DNA of 37,631 bases from Streptomyces endocoffeicus. GTDB taxonomy: Bacteria; Actinomycetota; Actinomycetes; Streptomycetales; Streptomycetaceae. The notes beneath the pieces are model-generated. The model saw only the letters and a list, made by a program, of their open reading frames with translations. It was not told the origin of the DNA and searched no databases. Position numbers and translations under genes: made by a program. Positions within the stretch are counted from its first letter, which is position 1. Every line of letters begins with the position of its first letter. This document shows positions 25,072-37,000 of this stretch, in pieces. Location of the stretch: contig NZ_JAERRG010000057.1 of assembly GCF_016741935.1 (NCBI RefSeq), positions 1 to 37,631 on the forward strand, written 5' to 3'.

Positions 25072-28000
25072 GAGCCGGTCGCGATCGTGTCGATGGCGTG
25101 CCGCTATCCCGGCGGAGTCGCCTCGCCGGAAGACCTGTGGCGGGTGGCTGCCGACGGTGTGGACGCGATGGGCGACTTCCCGACGGACCGCGGCTGGGAG
25201 ACCGAGCCGGCCGGGTACGCGCGGGTGGGCGGCTTTCTGTCCGGTGCGGCGGACTTCGACGCGGAGTTCTTCGGGATCTCACCGCGTGAGGCGGTGGCGA
25301 TGGATCCGCAGCAGCGGCTGCTGCTCGAAGTGTCCTGGGAAGCCCTGGAACGAGCCGGCCTGGACCCCTCCCGAATGCGCGGCTCCGACACCGGGATGTT
25401 CGCCGGACTGTCCTTCCAGAACTACGCCTCCCGGCTGCCCGACGAAGGCGCCGGCGGATTCGGACTGACGGGCAACGCACCGAGTGTGGCGTCGGGCCGG
25501 GTGTCGTACGTGCTGGGCCTGGAGGGCCCGGCCGTGTCGGTCGATACGGCGTGTTCGTCGTCGCTGGTGGCGATGCACCTGGCCGCGCAGGCGCTGCGGA
25601 ACGGCGAGTGCTCGCTGGCGCTGGCCGGCGGGGTGACGGTACTGGCGACGCCGGGAGTGTTCGGGGAATTCGCGGCACAGGGCGGCCTGGCCTTCGACGG
25701 CCGGTGCAAGCCGTTCTCGGCCGCCGCCGACGGTACGGGCTGGGGCGAGGGCGTCGGGGTGGTGCTGCTGGAGCGTCTGTCGGAGGCTCAGCGGCTCGGG
25801 CATCCGGTGCTGGCGGTGCTGCGCGGCAGCGCGGTGAACCAGGACGGGGCGTCCAACGGGCTGTCCGCCCCGAACGGCCCGTCGCAGGAGCGGGTGATCC
25901 GGGCGGCGCTGGCCGGCGCGGGACTGTCGACGGCGGACGTGGACGCGGTCGAGGGACACGGGACCGGGACCGCGCTCGGCGACCCGATCGAGGCCCAGGC
26001 GCTGCTGGCCACCTACGGGCAGAACCGGCCGGAGGACCGGCCCCTGTGGCTGGGAGCGGTGAAGTCCAACATCGGGCACACCGCGGCGGCGTCGGGCATG
26101 GCCGGCGTGATCAAGATGATCGAGGCGATGCGGCACGGGACGCTCCCGCCGACGCTGCACGCCGATGAGCCGTCGCCGCAGGTGGACTGGTCGGCGGGGC
26201 TGGTGCGGCTGCTCACCGAAGCACGTCCGTGGGAGTCCGACGGGCGCCCGCGGCGGGCAGGCGTGTCGTCGTTCGGTATCAGCGGCACCAACGCCCACGT
26301 GATCCTGGAAGAAGCCCCCGCCGAGCCGGCCCTGGAACCGGTCCCCGGGCCGGGCCGGCCGGTGGTGGCGGGCGAGGCGGTGCCGTGGGTGTTGTCGGCC
26401 AAGTCGGTCCCGGCGCTGCGGGCGCTGGCGGCCCGGCTGGCATCCGACGTCCCGGCCGGGGCCGACATCGCGGATGTGGCGGTGTCGCTGGCCCAGTCGC
26501 GAGCGGGCCTGGAATACCGGACGGTGGTCCTGGGCGCTGACCGCGCGGAGCTGGACGAGGCTCTGACTCGGGTCGAGCCGGGCACGGACCTGGCCGGAGT
26601 CGAGCCCGACAGCGGCGACGTGGCTTTCGTGTTCCCGGGTCAGGGTTCGCAGTGGCTGGGGATGGGCCGCGAGTTGCTGGCCGGCTCACCGGTGTTCGCG
26701 GGGTTCGTGGCCGAGTGCGAGCGGTTGGTGGACTTCCCGCTGCGCGACGCTCTGGTGTCCGGGGTCGGCCTGGAGCGGGTTGAGGTGGTCCAGCCCGCGC
26801 TGTTCGTGATGATGGTCGGCCTCGCCCGCGTATGGGAAGCGGCAGGGGTCGTCCCGTCAGCAGTGGTGGGCCATTCCCAGGGTGAGCTCGCCGCGGCGTG
26901 CTTCGCGGGGGCTCTCTCGCTGGAGGACGCCCTGGGACTGGTGACCGCCCGGGGTCGGGCGCTGGTGGAGTTGGCGGGCACCGGCGGGATGCTGTCGGTC
27001 GCGGCGGCCCCGGAGGTCGTCGAGGGCATGCTGGCCGACGGGTTGGTGATCGCGGCGGTCAACGCGCCCGGGCAGGTGGTGGTCTCGGGCGCGCCGGAGC
27101 CGCTGGACGCGTTGGCGGCGCGCTGTGAGGCGGCGGGGATCCGGGCCCGTCTCGTCGATGTGGATTACGCGAGTCATCACCCGTTGGTCGAGCAGGTGCG
27201 GGAGCGGTTGCTGGCGGTGCGGGTGTCGCCGCGTCCGGGTCGGGTGCCGTTCTATTCGGCGGTGACCGGCTCGGTGGTGGATACCGCGGGTCTTGATGCC
27301 GCGTATTGGTGGCGGAATCTGCGGGAGCAGGTGCGGTTCGCGCAGACCGTGGCGGCGATGCCGGTGGCCGGGTTCGTGGAGGTGTCCCCGCATCCGGTGC
27401 TGGTGCCGGGGATCGAGGGTCGTTGGGCGGTTGGTTCGCTGCGCCGCGATGACGGTGGCCAGCGGCGCCTGCTGACCTCTGTGGCTGAGGCGTGGACCCA
27501 CGGCGCGACCGTGGACTGGACCCGCCTGATCCCGGTCGGCCGTCGGGTGGCGCTGCCGACGTATCCGTTTCAGCACCGCCGCTATTGGGCGTCCGGTGGC
27601 GGGACGGGCCGGGGCGGCGCGGGTCATCCGCTGTTGCAGTTGGCGGTCGAGCTGGCCGAAGACGCCGGCTGGGTGCTGGCGGGACGGGTATCGGTCGGGA
27701 CCAGCCCGTGGCTGGCCGATCACGCGGTCTCGGGCACGGTGCTGGTACCCGGTGCGGCGTTGGCGGAGCTGGTGCTGCACGCCGGGGACCGGGCCGGCCT
27801 GCCGGCGATCGGGGAGATCACCTTCGAGCAGCCGCTGGTGCTCGAGGGCAGCGGCCCGGTCGATGTGCAGGTGTCGGTCGAGGGCGGTCAGGTCGCCGTG
27901 TTCTCCCGTACGGGGGAGCAGTGGACCCGGCACGCGACCGCGGCCCTGGCCGATCCCGCCGGGACGGTGGAAGGTCTGGACGGCCAGTGGCCCCCGGCCG

Positions 28001-31000
28001 GGGCACAGGCCCTCCCGGTCGGCGATGTCTACGAGGCCATGGCGGGTCGCGGGTATGAGTACGGGCCGGCGTTCCAGGGCCTTCAGGCGGCCTGGCGGCT
28101 CGGCGAGGACCTGTACGCCGAAGTGGAACTGCCCGCCGCCGCGGGCGACGTTCAGGACGGCTTCGGGATTCATCCGGCGTTGCTGGACGCCGCCCTGCAC
28201 GCGATGATCGTGGCCGCGGAGGACAGCCACGAGGTGCGGTTGCCGTTTGCGTGGCGTGATGTGCGGTTGCATGCGACTGGTGCGTCGGCGTTGCGGGTGC
28301 GGTTGAGCCCGGCCGGGTCGGACGCGTTCTCTCTGCTGGCTGTTGATGGTGAGGGGCAGCCGGTGGTGTCGGCGGCGGCGATGGTTTCCCGCCCGGCCGA
28401 CACCAGCCGGCTCTCCGGCCCCGGCACGGGCGCCGGGCTGCTGTCGCTGGAATGGGCGCCGCTGAGCCTGGGATCGGCTTCGGAGCAGGCCTGGGTCCAG
28501 GTGGGCCCGGAGCTGGATCTGCCCGAGGTGATGGACGAGCCGTTGCTTGCGTGGGCTGAGCCGGCTGATGTGTCCGCGGCTTTGGCGCTGGTGCAGGCGT
28601 GGCTGAGGGCTGGTTACCCGGCCGGGTCCCGGCTGGTGGTCCGTACCCGTGACGCGGTCGCGGCAGCGGCGGGTGACACCGTGGCCGGTTTGTCGGCGTC
28701 CGGTGTCTGGGGGCTGGTGCGGTCGGCGATGGCCGAGCATCCGGACGCGGGCCTGGCGTTGCTCGACGACGACGGTCGTCCCGAATCCGCTGAGTCCCTC
28801 AGCGCCGCCCTGGCCACGGGCGAAAGGGAACTGGCCTTGCGGGCCGGCGCCGTACTGGTGCCACGACTGCGCCCTGTGCCCGCCGGCCTGGAACTGCCGG
28901 CCGGTCCGGAGGCGTGGCGACTGGAGTGGGCCGAGGGCGGGGACCTGGACAAGGTGCGGGCCGTCCCCGCGCCGGACGCCGAGCGGCCGCTGGAACCCGG
29001 TGAGGTCCGCATCGCGGTCCGCGCGGCCGGAGTGAACTTCCACGACGTCCTGTCGGCGCTGGGCATGCTGCCCGGCGACCACCGGCCGCCGGGCGGCGAG
29101 GGCGCCGGGGTTGTGGTCGAGGCCGGCCCGGAGGTGACCGGCCTGTCGGTCGGCACGCGGGTGATGGGGCTGATGGCCGGGTTCGGCCCGCTGGCCGTGA
29201 CCGACGCGCGGCTGGTGACGCCGATCCCGGACGGGTGGAGCGACGTCGAGGCGGCCGGGACGACGATCGGGTATCTGACCGCCTACCACGCCCTGTTCGA
29301 ACGGGCCCAGTTGCGCTCGGGCGAACGCGTGCTGATCCACGCGGCGTCCGGCGGTGTGGGTATGGCGGCCGTGCACCTGGCGCTGGCGGCGGGGGCGGAG
29401 GTGTTCGCGACGGCCAGCCCGGCCAAGCAGGCCGCGGTGGCGGCGCTGGGCGTGACGCGCATCGCCTCTTCGCGTACGGCGGACTTCGCCGAAGAGTTCG
29501 GCCAGGTCGACGTGGTGCTGAACTCGTTGACCGGCGAACTGCTGGATGCCTCTCTGGGGATGCTGGCCGAGGGCGGCCGGTTCGTGGAAATGGGCAAGAC
29601 CGACATCCGCGATTCCCGCCAGGACGCCTTCGACCTGGCGGAAGTCGCGTACGCGAACCCCGACCGGGTCGCCGCGATGTGGCCGCGGGTCCTGGAGACG
29701 GCCGTACCGCTGCCGACGACGGCGTGGCCGGCGGCGCAGGCGGGTGCGGCACACCGGTTCATGAGCCAGGCCCGGCACGTGGGCAAGATCGTGCTGCGTA
29801 TCCAGGCCGCACCGCAGCCGGACGGCGCGGTGCTGATCACCGGCGGGACGGGGACGCTGGGCGGTCTGGTCGCCCGGCATCTGGTGGACCGGTACGGGAT
29901 ACGGGACTTGGTGCTGGCCAGCCGGTCCGGGCCGGAGGCGCCGGGCGCGGCCGAACTCGCGGCCGAGCTGGAGGCGGCTGGGGCGCGGGTGCGGATCGTG
30001 GCCGCGGACCTGTCCGACCGTGCCGCGGTGGACGCGCTGGTGGCGGACATTCCGGAGCTGGCAGGGGTGATGCACACCGCCGCCGTGCTTGAGGACACTC
30101 CGGTCACGTCGCTGACCGGCGAGTCGCTGGGCCGGGTGCTGGCCGCGAAGGCCGACACGGCCTGGCATCTGCACGAAGCGACCGCAGACCGGGATCTGCG
30201 GATGTTCGTGCTGTTCTCGTCGCTGTCCGGGCTGCTCGGCAATCCGGGGCAGGGAAACTACGCGGCGGCCAACACCTACCTGGACGCCCTGGCCGTGTAC
30301 CGGACGGCCCTTGGGCTGCCCGCGGTGTCGATCGGCTGGGGCCTGTGGGAGCAGACCAGTGCCTTGACCGGTGCGCTGACCGGGGCCGACCGGGCCCGGC
30401 TGGCCCGTGGTGGCGGTGTGGCGCTGTCCACCGAGCAGGCACTGCGGCTGCTGGACGCGGCGATGGCCGGCCGTGAGCCCGTGGTGGCGGCGGGCCTGGA
30501 CGTGAGTGCGGTTCGGAGCGCGATCGCGGCGGGGCCGCCGGTGCCGGCGGTGCTGCTCGGCCTGGGCCGGGCACCGCGGCGGGCCGCTGTGGCCGGGGCT
30601 GGTGGCGGGGCGCTGGCCCGTCGTCTGGCCGCGTTGCCGTCGGCGGAGCATGTGCGGATCGTGCTGGATCTGGTGCGTGAGCACGCCGCGGTGGTTCTTG
30701 GCCACGGTGACGGTGACGGCGCCGGTGTTCCCGCTGACCGGGCGTTCCGGGATCTCGGCTTCGACTCGCTGACGGCGGTGGAGTTGCGGAACCGGCTGGC
30801 CGCGGCGTCCGGGCTGACGCTGCCCGCCACGCTGGTCTTCGACTACCCGACCCCCCGGGTTCTGGCCGAGCATCTGGTGGGGCAGGTGACCGGGGTGGCC
30901 CCGGCCGCCGCGGAGATCGCCCCGGCCTCGGCGGCGACCGGTGACCCGATCGCGATCGTGTCGATGGCCTGCCGTTACCCCGGTGGCGTGTCCTCGCCCA

Positions 31001-34000
31001 AGGACTTGTGGCGGCTGGTCGCCGACGGTGTGGACGCGATGGGCGACTTCCCGACGGACCGGGGCTGGGAGACCGAGCCGGCCGGATACGCGCGGGTGGG
31101 CGGTTTCCTGTCCGGCGCGGCGGACTTCGACGCGGAGTTCTTCGGCATCTCGCCGCGCGAGGCCGTGGCGATGGATCCGCAGCAGCGGCTGCTGCTCGAG
31201 GTGTCCTGGGAGGCGCTGGAACGAGCGGGCCTGGACCCCTCGGGCCTGCGTGGTTCGGACACCGGGGTCTTCGCCGGCCTGGTCGGCCAGGACTACAGCT
31301 CGCGACTGTCCGTGGCTGACGGGAACGGCTTCGAGCTGACCGGGAACGCGCTGAGCGTGGCGTCGGGCCGGGTGTCGTACGCGCTGGGCCTGGAAGGTCC
31401 CGCGGTGACAGTGGATACGGCGTGTTCGTCGTCTCTGGTGGCGATGCACCTGGCCGCTCAGGCACTGCGCAACGGCGAATGCTCGCTGGCCCTCGCCGGA
31501 GGCGTGACCGTACTGGCGACGCAAGGAGTGTTCGCCGAGTTCACGCGGCAGGGCGGCATGGCAGCCGACGGCCGGTGCAAGGCGTTCTCGGCCGAGGCGG
31601 ACGGCACCGGCTGGGGCGAGGGCGTCGGCGTGGTCGTGCTGGAGCGCTTGTCGGAGGCGCGGCGACTCGGGCATCCGGTGCTGGCCGTGCTACGCGGCAG
31701 CGCGGTGAACCAGGACGGGGCTTCCAATGGCCTGTCGGCCCCGAACGGCCCGTCCCAGGAGCGCGTCATTCGCCGGGCGCTGGCCGATGCCCGGCTGACT
31801 CCAGCTGATGTGGACGCGGTCGAGGGGCACGGGACCGGGACCACGCTCGGGGACCCGATCGAGGCTCAGGCACTGCTGGCCGCCTACGGACAGGACCGGC
31901 CCGAGGACCAGCCGTTGTGGCTGGGGTCGGTGAAGTCCAACATCGGCCACACTCAGGCGGCGGCCGGTGTCGCCGGTGTGATCAAGATGGTCGAGGCGAT
32001 GCGGCACGGGATGCTGCCTCCGACACTGCACGCGGGTGAGGCGTCGCCGCATGTGGAGTGGTCGGCCGGGGATGTGCGGCTGCTGACCGAGGCCCAGCCG
32101 TGGGATTCCGACGGGCGGCCTCGTCGGGCCGGTGTCTCGTCCTTCGGGATCAGCGGCACCAACGCCCACGTGATCCTGGAACAGGCGCCGGACACGGTTC
32201 CCGCGCTACCCGCGCCCACCCAGCCGGCGGTGACGGGTGATGTGGTGCCGTGGGTGTTCTCGGCCCGGTCGGAGGCGGGGCTGGCGGCGCTGGCGTCGGA
32301 CGTGGCCGAGTGGGCCGAACAGCGGCCGGACGTGGCGGCGGCGGATGTGGCCGTCTCGCTGGTACGGGGCAGGGCGGGCCTCAACTACCGCGGCGTGCTG
32401 CTGGAGCCGAGCGGGCCGCTGCTGTCCGGCCGGGCGGCGGACGGCGACGGTGTGGCGTTTGTCTTCCCGGGTCAGGGGTCTCAGTGGCTGGGGATGGGCC
32501 GTGAGCTGCTGGCGAGCTCGCCGGTGTTCGCCGAGTTCGTGGCCGAGTGTGAGCGGTTGGTGGACTTCCCGCTGTGGGACGCTCTGGTGTCCGGGGTCGG
32601 GCTGGAGCGGGTGGAGGTTGTTCAGCCTGCTTTGTTTGTGATGATGGTCGGCCTGGCCCGGGTGTGGGAGGCCGCGGGGGTCACCCCTTCGGCCGTGGTG
32701 GGTCATTCGCAGGGTGAGCTCGCCGCAGCGTGTTTCGCGGGGGCCTTGTCGTTGCAGGACGCCCTCGGTCTGGTCATCGCGCGGGGTCGGGCGCTGGTGG
32801 CGTTGGCGGGTACCGGCGGGATGCTGTCGGTGGCGGCGGCTCCCGAGGCGGTCGAGGGCATGCTGGCCGACGGCCTGGTGATCGCGGCGGTCAACGCGGC
32901 CGAGCAGGTGGTGGTTTCGGGGGCGCCGGAGGCGCTGGACGCGTTGGCGGCGCGGTGTGAGACGGCAGGGATCCGTGCTCGGCGCGTCGATGTGGATTAC
33001 GCGAGTCATCACCCGTTGGTGGAGTCGGTACGGGAAGAATTGTTGGCGGTGCGGGTGTCGTCGCGGGCAAGCCGGGTGCCGTTCTACTCAGCGGTGACCG
33101 CCACGACGGTGGACACCACGGAGTTGGACGCGGGCTACTGGTGGCGGAATCTGCGCGAGCAGGTGAAGTTCGCGCAGACCATAGCGGCGATGCCTGTGGC
33201 CGGGTTCGTGGAAGTGTCCCCGCATCCGGTGCTGGTACCCGGGATCGAGGGGCGTTGGGCGGTCGGCTCGCTGCGCCGTGACGATGGCGGCCAGCGGCGC
33301 CTGCTGACCTCTCTGGCTGAGGCGTGGACCCACGGCGCGGTGGTGGACTGGACGCGCCTGATTGCCGGCGGGACGCCGGTGACGCTGCCGACGTATCCGT
33401 TCCAGCACCGCCGGTATTGGGCGTCGGGTGGCGGCACTGGCCGTGGCAACGCCGGGCATCCGCTGCTGGACAGCGCGGTGCGGCTGGCCGAGGACGCCGG
33501 CTGGGTGCTGTCGGGCCGGGTGTCGGCAGGGACCAGTCCGTGGCTGGCCGATCACGCGGTTTCGGGGACCGTGCTGGTGCCGGGTGCGGCGTTGGCGGAG
33601 TTGGTGCTGCACGCCGGGGATCGGGCTGAGCTGCCGGCGATCGGGGAGATCATCTTTGAGCAGCCTCTGGTGCTCAATGGCGGCCCGGTCGATCTGCAGG
33701 TGTCGGTCGAGGGCGGTCAGGCGGCCGTGTTCTCCCGTACTGGGGAGCAGTGGATCCGGCACGCCACCGCGACCCTGGCCGACCCGGCCGGGACGGTCGC
33801 CGGCCTGGAAGGGCAGTGGCCCCCGGCCGGGGCGCAGGCTCTTCCCGTCGGTGATGTCTACGAGGTCATAGCGGCTCGCGGGTATGAATACGGCCCCGCG
33901 TTCCGTGGCCTGCAAGCCGCCTGGCGGCTCGGCGATGACCTGTACGCGGAAGTGGAACTGCCCGAACTGCCCGCCGGGGACGCTCAAGACGGGTTCGGGA

Positions 34001-37000
34001 TCCATCCGGCGCTGCTGGACGCCGTGCTGCACGCCCTTCTCGCCGCCGCGACCGACGACACCGGGCAGCGGGTCCTGCTGCCGTTCGCGTGGCGGGATGT
34101 GCGGTTGCACGCGACGGGGGCGTCGGCGTTGCGGGTGCGGTTGAGCCCGGCCGGGTCGGACGCGTTCTCCCTGCTGGCCGCCGACGGCGAAGGCCAGCCG
34201 GTGGTATCGGCGGCGGCAATCGTCTCCCGCCCCGTGGACACCAGCCGTCTCACCCCCGCTCCCGCTGCCGGTGTCGGCCTGCTCGCCCTGGAATGGGCAC
34301 CGCTCGGCCCCAGCCCGGAACCGGGCTCCGACCAGGCCTGGGTCCAGGTCGGCCCGGAGCTGGACTTGCCCCAGGCCGCGGACCGGCCGGTATACGCCTC
34401 GGCCGAGCCCGCTGACCCGACCGTCGCGCTGGCTCTGGTGCGGGCGTGGCTGGAGGCCGGGTACCCGGCGGGTTCCCGGCTGGCCGTCCGCACCCGCGAG
34501 GCAGTTGCCGCGGCTGATGGCGACACGGTCGCCGGGCTGGCGAGCGCGGGGATCTGGGGCCTGGTCAGGTCGGCGATGGCCGAGCACCCGGATGCGGGCC
34601 TGATGCTGCTCGACGACGACGGCCGCCCTGAATCCGATGCGGTTGTCGCTACGGCGCTGGCGACCGGTGAGAAGGAACTGGCGCTGCGCGACGGGGCGGT
34701 GCTGGGGCCCCGGCTGCGCCGGGCTGCCTCCGGCGACGACGCGGTCCCGGCATTCGACCCCGAGGCCGCGGTGCTGATCACCGGCGGGACCGGGACGCTG
34801 GGTGGTCTGGTCGCCCGGCATCTGGTGGACGCGTACGGGATCCGGGATGTGGTGTTGGCGAGCCGGTCCGGGCCGGAGGCGCCGGGCGCGGCCGAACTCG
34901 CGGCCGAGCTGGAGGCGGCCGGGGCGCGGGTGCGGATCGTGGCCGCGGACCTGTCCGACCGTGCCGCGGTGGACGCGCTGGTGGCGGACATCCCCGATCT
35001 GGCCGGGGTCGTGCACACCGCGGGGGTGCTCGAGGACACCCCGATCACGTCGCTGACCGGCGAGTCGCTGGGCCGCGTACTGGCCCCCAAGGCGGACGCC
35101 GCCCGCCACCTGCACGAGGCCACCGCCCACCGTGACCTGCGGATGTTCGTGCTCTTCTCGTCGCTGTCGGGGCTGCTCGGCAACGCCGGGCAGGGCAACT
35201 ACGCGGCGGCCAACACCTACCTGGACGCCCTCGCCGCCCGGCGGCGGGCCCTCGGCCTGGCGGCCGTGTCCATCGCCTGGGGGCTCTGGGAGCGGCGCAG
35301 CGCCCTGACCGGTGCGCTGACCGCGGTCGACCAGGCCCGGCTGGCCCGCGTCGGCGGCGTCGCTCTGCCGACCCAGCAGGCACTGAGCCTGCTGGACCGC
35401 GCGCTGACCGTCGGCCGGCCGGTGGTCGCGGCCGGCCTGGACACGAGCGCGGTCCGCGGCGTCATCGCGGCCGGTACGTCGATTCCAGCGGTGCTGAACG
35501 ATCTCGTCCGCACGCCGCGGCGGGTAGCCGCGTCGAGGGCCGCCGACGGGGCGATGGCCCGTCGCCTGGCCGCCCTCAGCGAGACCGAGCGGGCGCTTGT
35601 CCTGCTGGACCTCGTGCGCGAGCAGGCCGCCGCGGTGCTCGGCTACGACCAGGCCGCGAACATGCCGGCCGACCGTGCCTTCCGCGACCTCGGCTTCGAC
35701 TCGGTCACCGCGGTGGAGCTGCGTAACCGGCTGGCCGCGGCGGCCGGGCTGGCGCTGCCCGCCACGCTGGTCTTCGACTACCCCACACCGCAAGCCCTGG
35801 CGGACTACCTGGTGGCCCAGGTGACCGGCGCGGCCCCGACCGCGGTGGAGATCACCCCGGCGGCCCCGCGGTTGGTCGGCGAGCCCATCGCGATCGTGTC
35901 GATGGCCTGCCGCTTCCCCGGTGGGGTCGCCTCGCCCGAAGACCTCTGGCAACTCATCGAGGACCGGGCCGACGCGATGGGCGACTTCCCGGCCGACCGC
36001 GGCTGGGAGACCGAGCCCGCCGGGTATGCGCGCGTGGGCGGTTTCCTGTCCGGTGCGGCGGACTTCGACGCGGAGTTCTTCGGGATCTCGCCGCGTGAGG
36101 CAGTGGCGATGGACCCGCAGCAGCGGCTGCTGCTCGAAGTGTCCTGGGAAGCCCTGGAACGCGCGGGCCTGGACCCCTCCGGGTTGCGGGGCTCCGACAC
36201 CGGCGTCTTCGCCGGCCTGGCCATGCAGGACTACTCCTGGCGTCTGCCGGCGGGTGACGCGGGCGGATTCCGGATGACCGGCAACGCGTCGAGCGTCGTC
36301 TCCGGCCGCGTGGCCTATACCTTCGGCCTGGAGGGCCCGGCGGTCACGGTTGACACAGCCTGTTCGTCCTCCTTGGTGGCGATGCACCTGGCCGCGCAGG
36401 CGCTGCGCAACGGTGAGTGCTCGCTGGCGCTGGCCGGGGGCGTGACGGTGATGGCCACCCCGGCGGCGTTCGCGGAGTTCGCGCTGCAGGGCGGCCTCGC
36501 GGCCGACGGGCGGGTCAAGGCGTTCTCGGGTACGGCGGACGGCACGGCCTTGTCCGAGGGCGTTGGTGTGGTGGTGCTGGAGCGTCTGTCGGAGGCTCGG
36601 CGGCTCGGGCATCCGGTGCTGGCGGTTCTGCGGGGCAGTGCAGTGAACCAGGACGGGGCGTCGAACGGCCTGTCGGCGCCGAACGGCCCGTCGCAGGAAC
36701 GTGTCATACGCCGGGCGCTGGCTGATGCCCGGCTGACCCCGGGCGATGTCGATGTGGTCGAGGCGCACGGGACCGGCACCACGCTCGGGGACCCGATCGA
36801 AGCGCAGGCGCTGCTGGCCGCCTACGGGCAGGACCGGCCCGACGACCGGCCGTTGTGGCTGGGATCGGTGAAGTCCAACATCGGGCACACCTCGGCGGCG
36901 GCCGGCGTGGCCGGTGTGATCAAGATGGTTGAGGCGCTCCGGCACGGGACACTCCCGGCGACGCTGAACGCCGATGAGCCGTCGCCGCATGTGGACTGGT

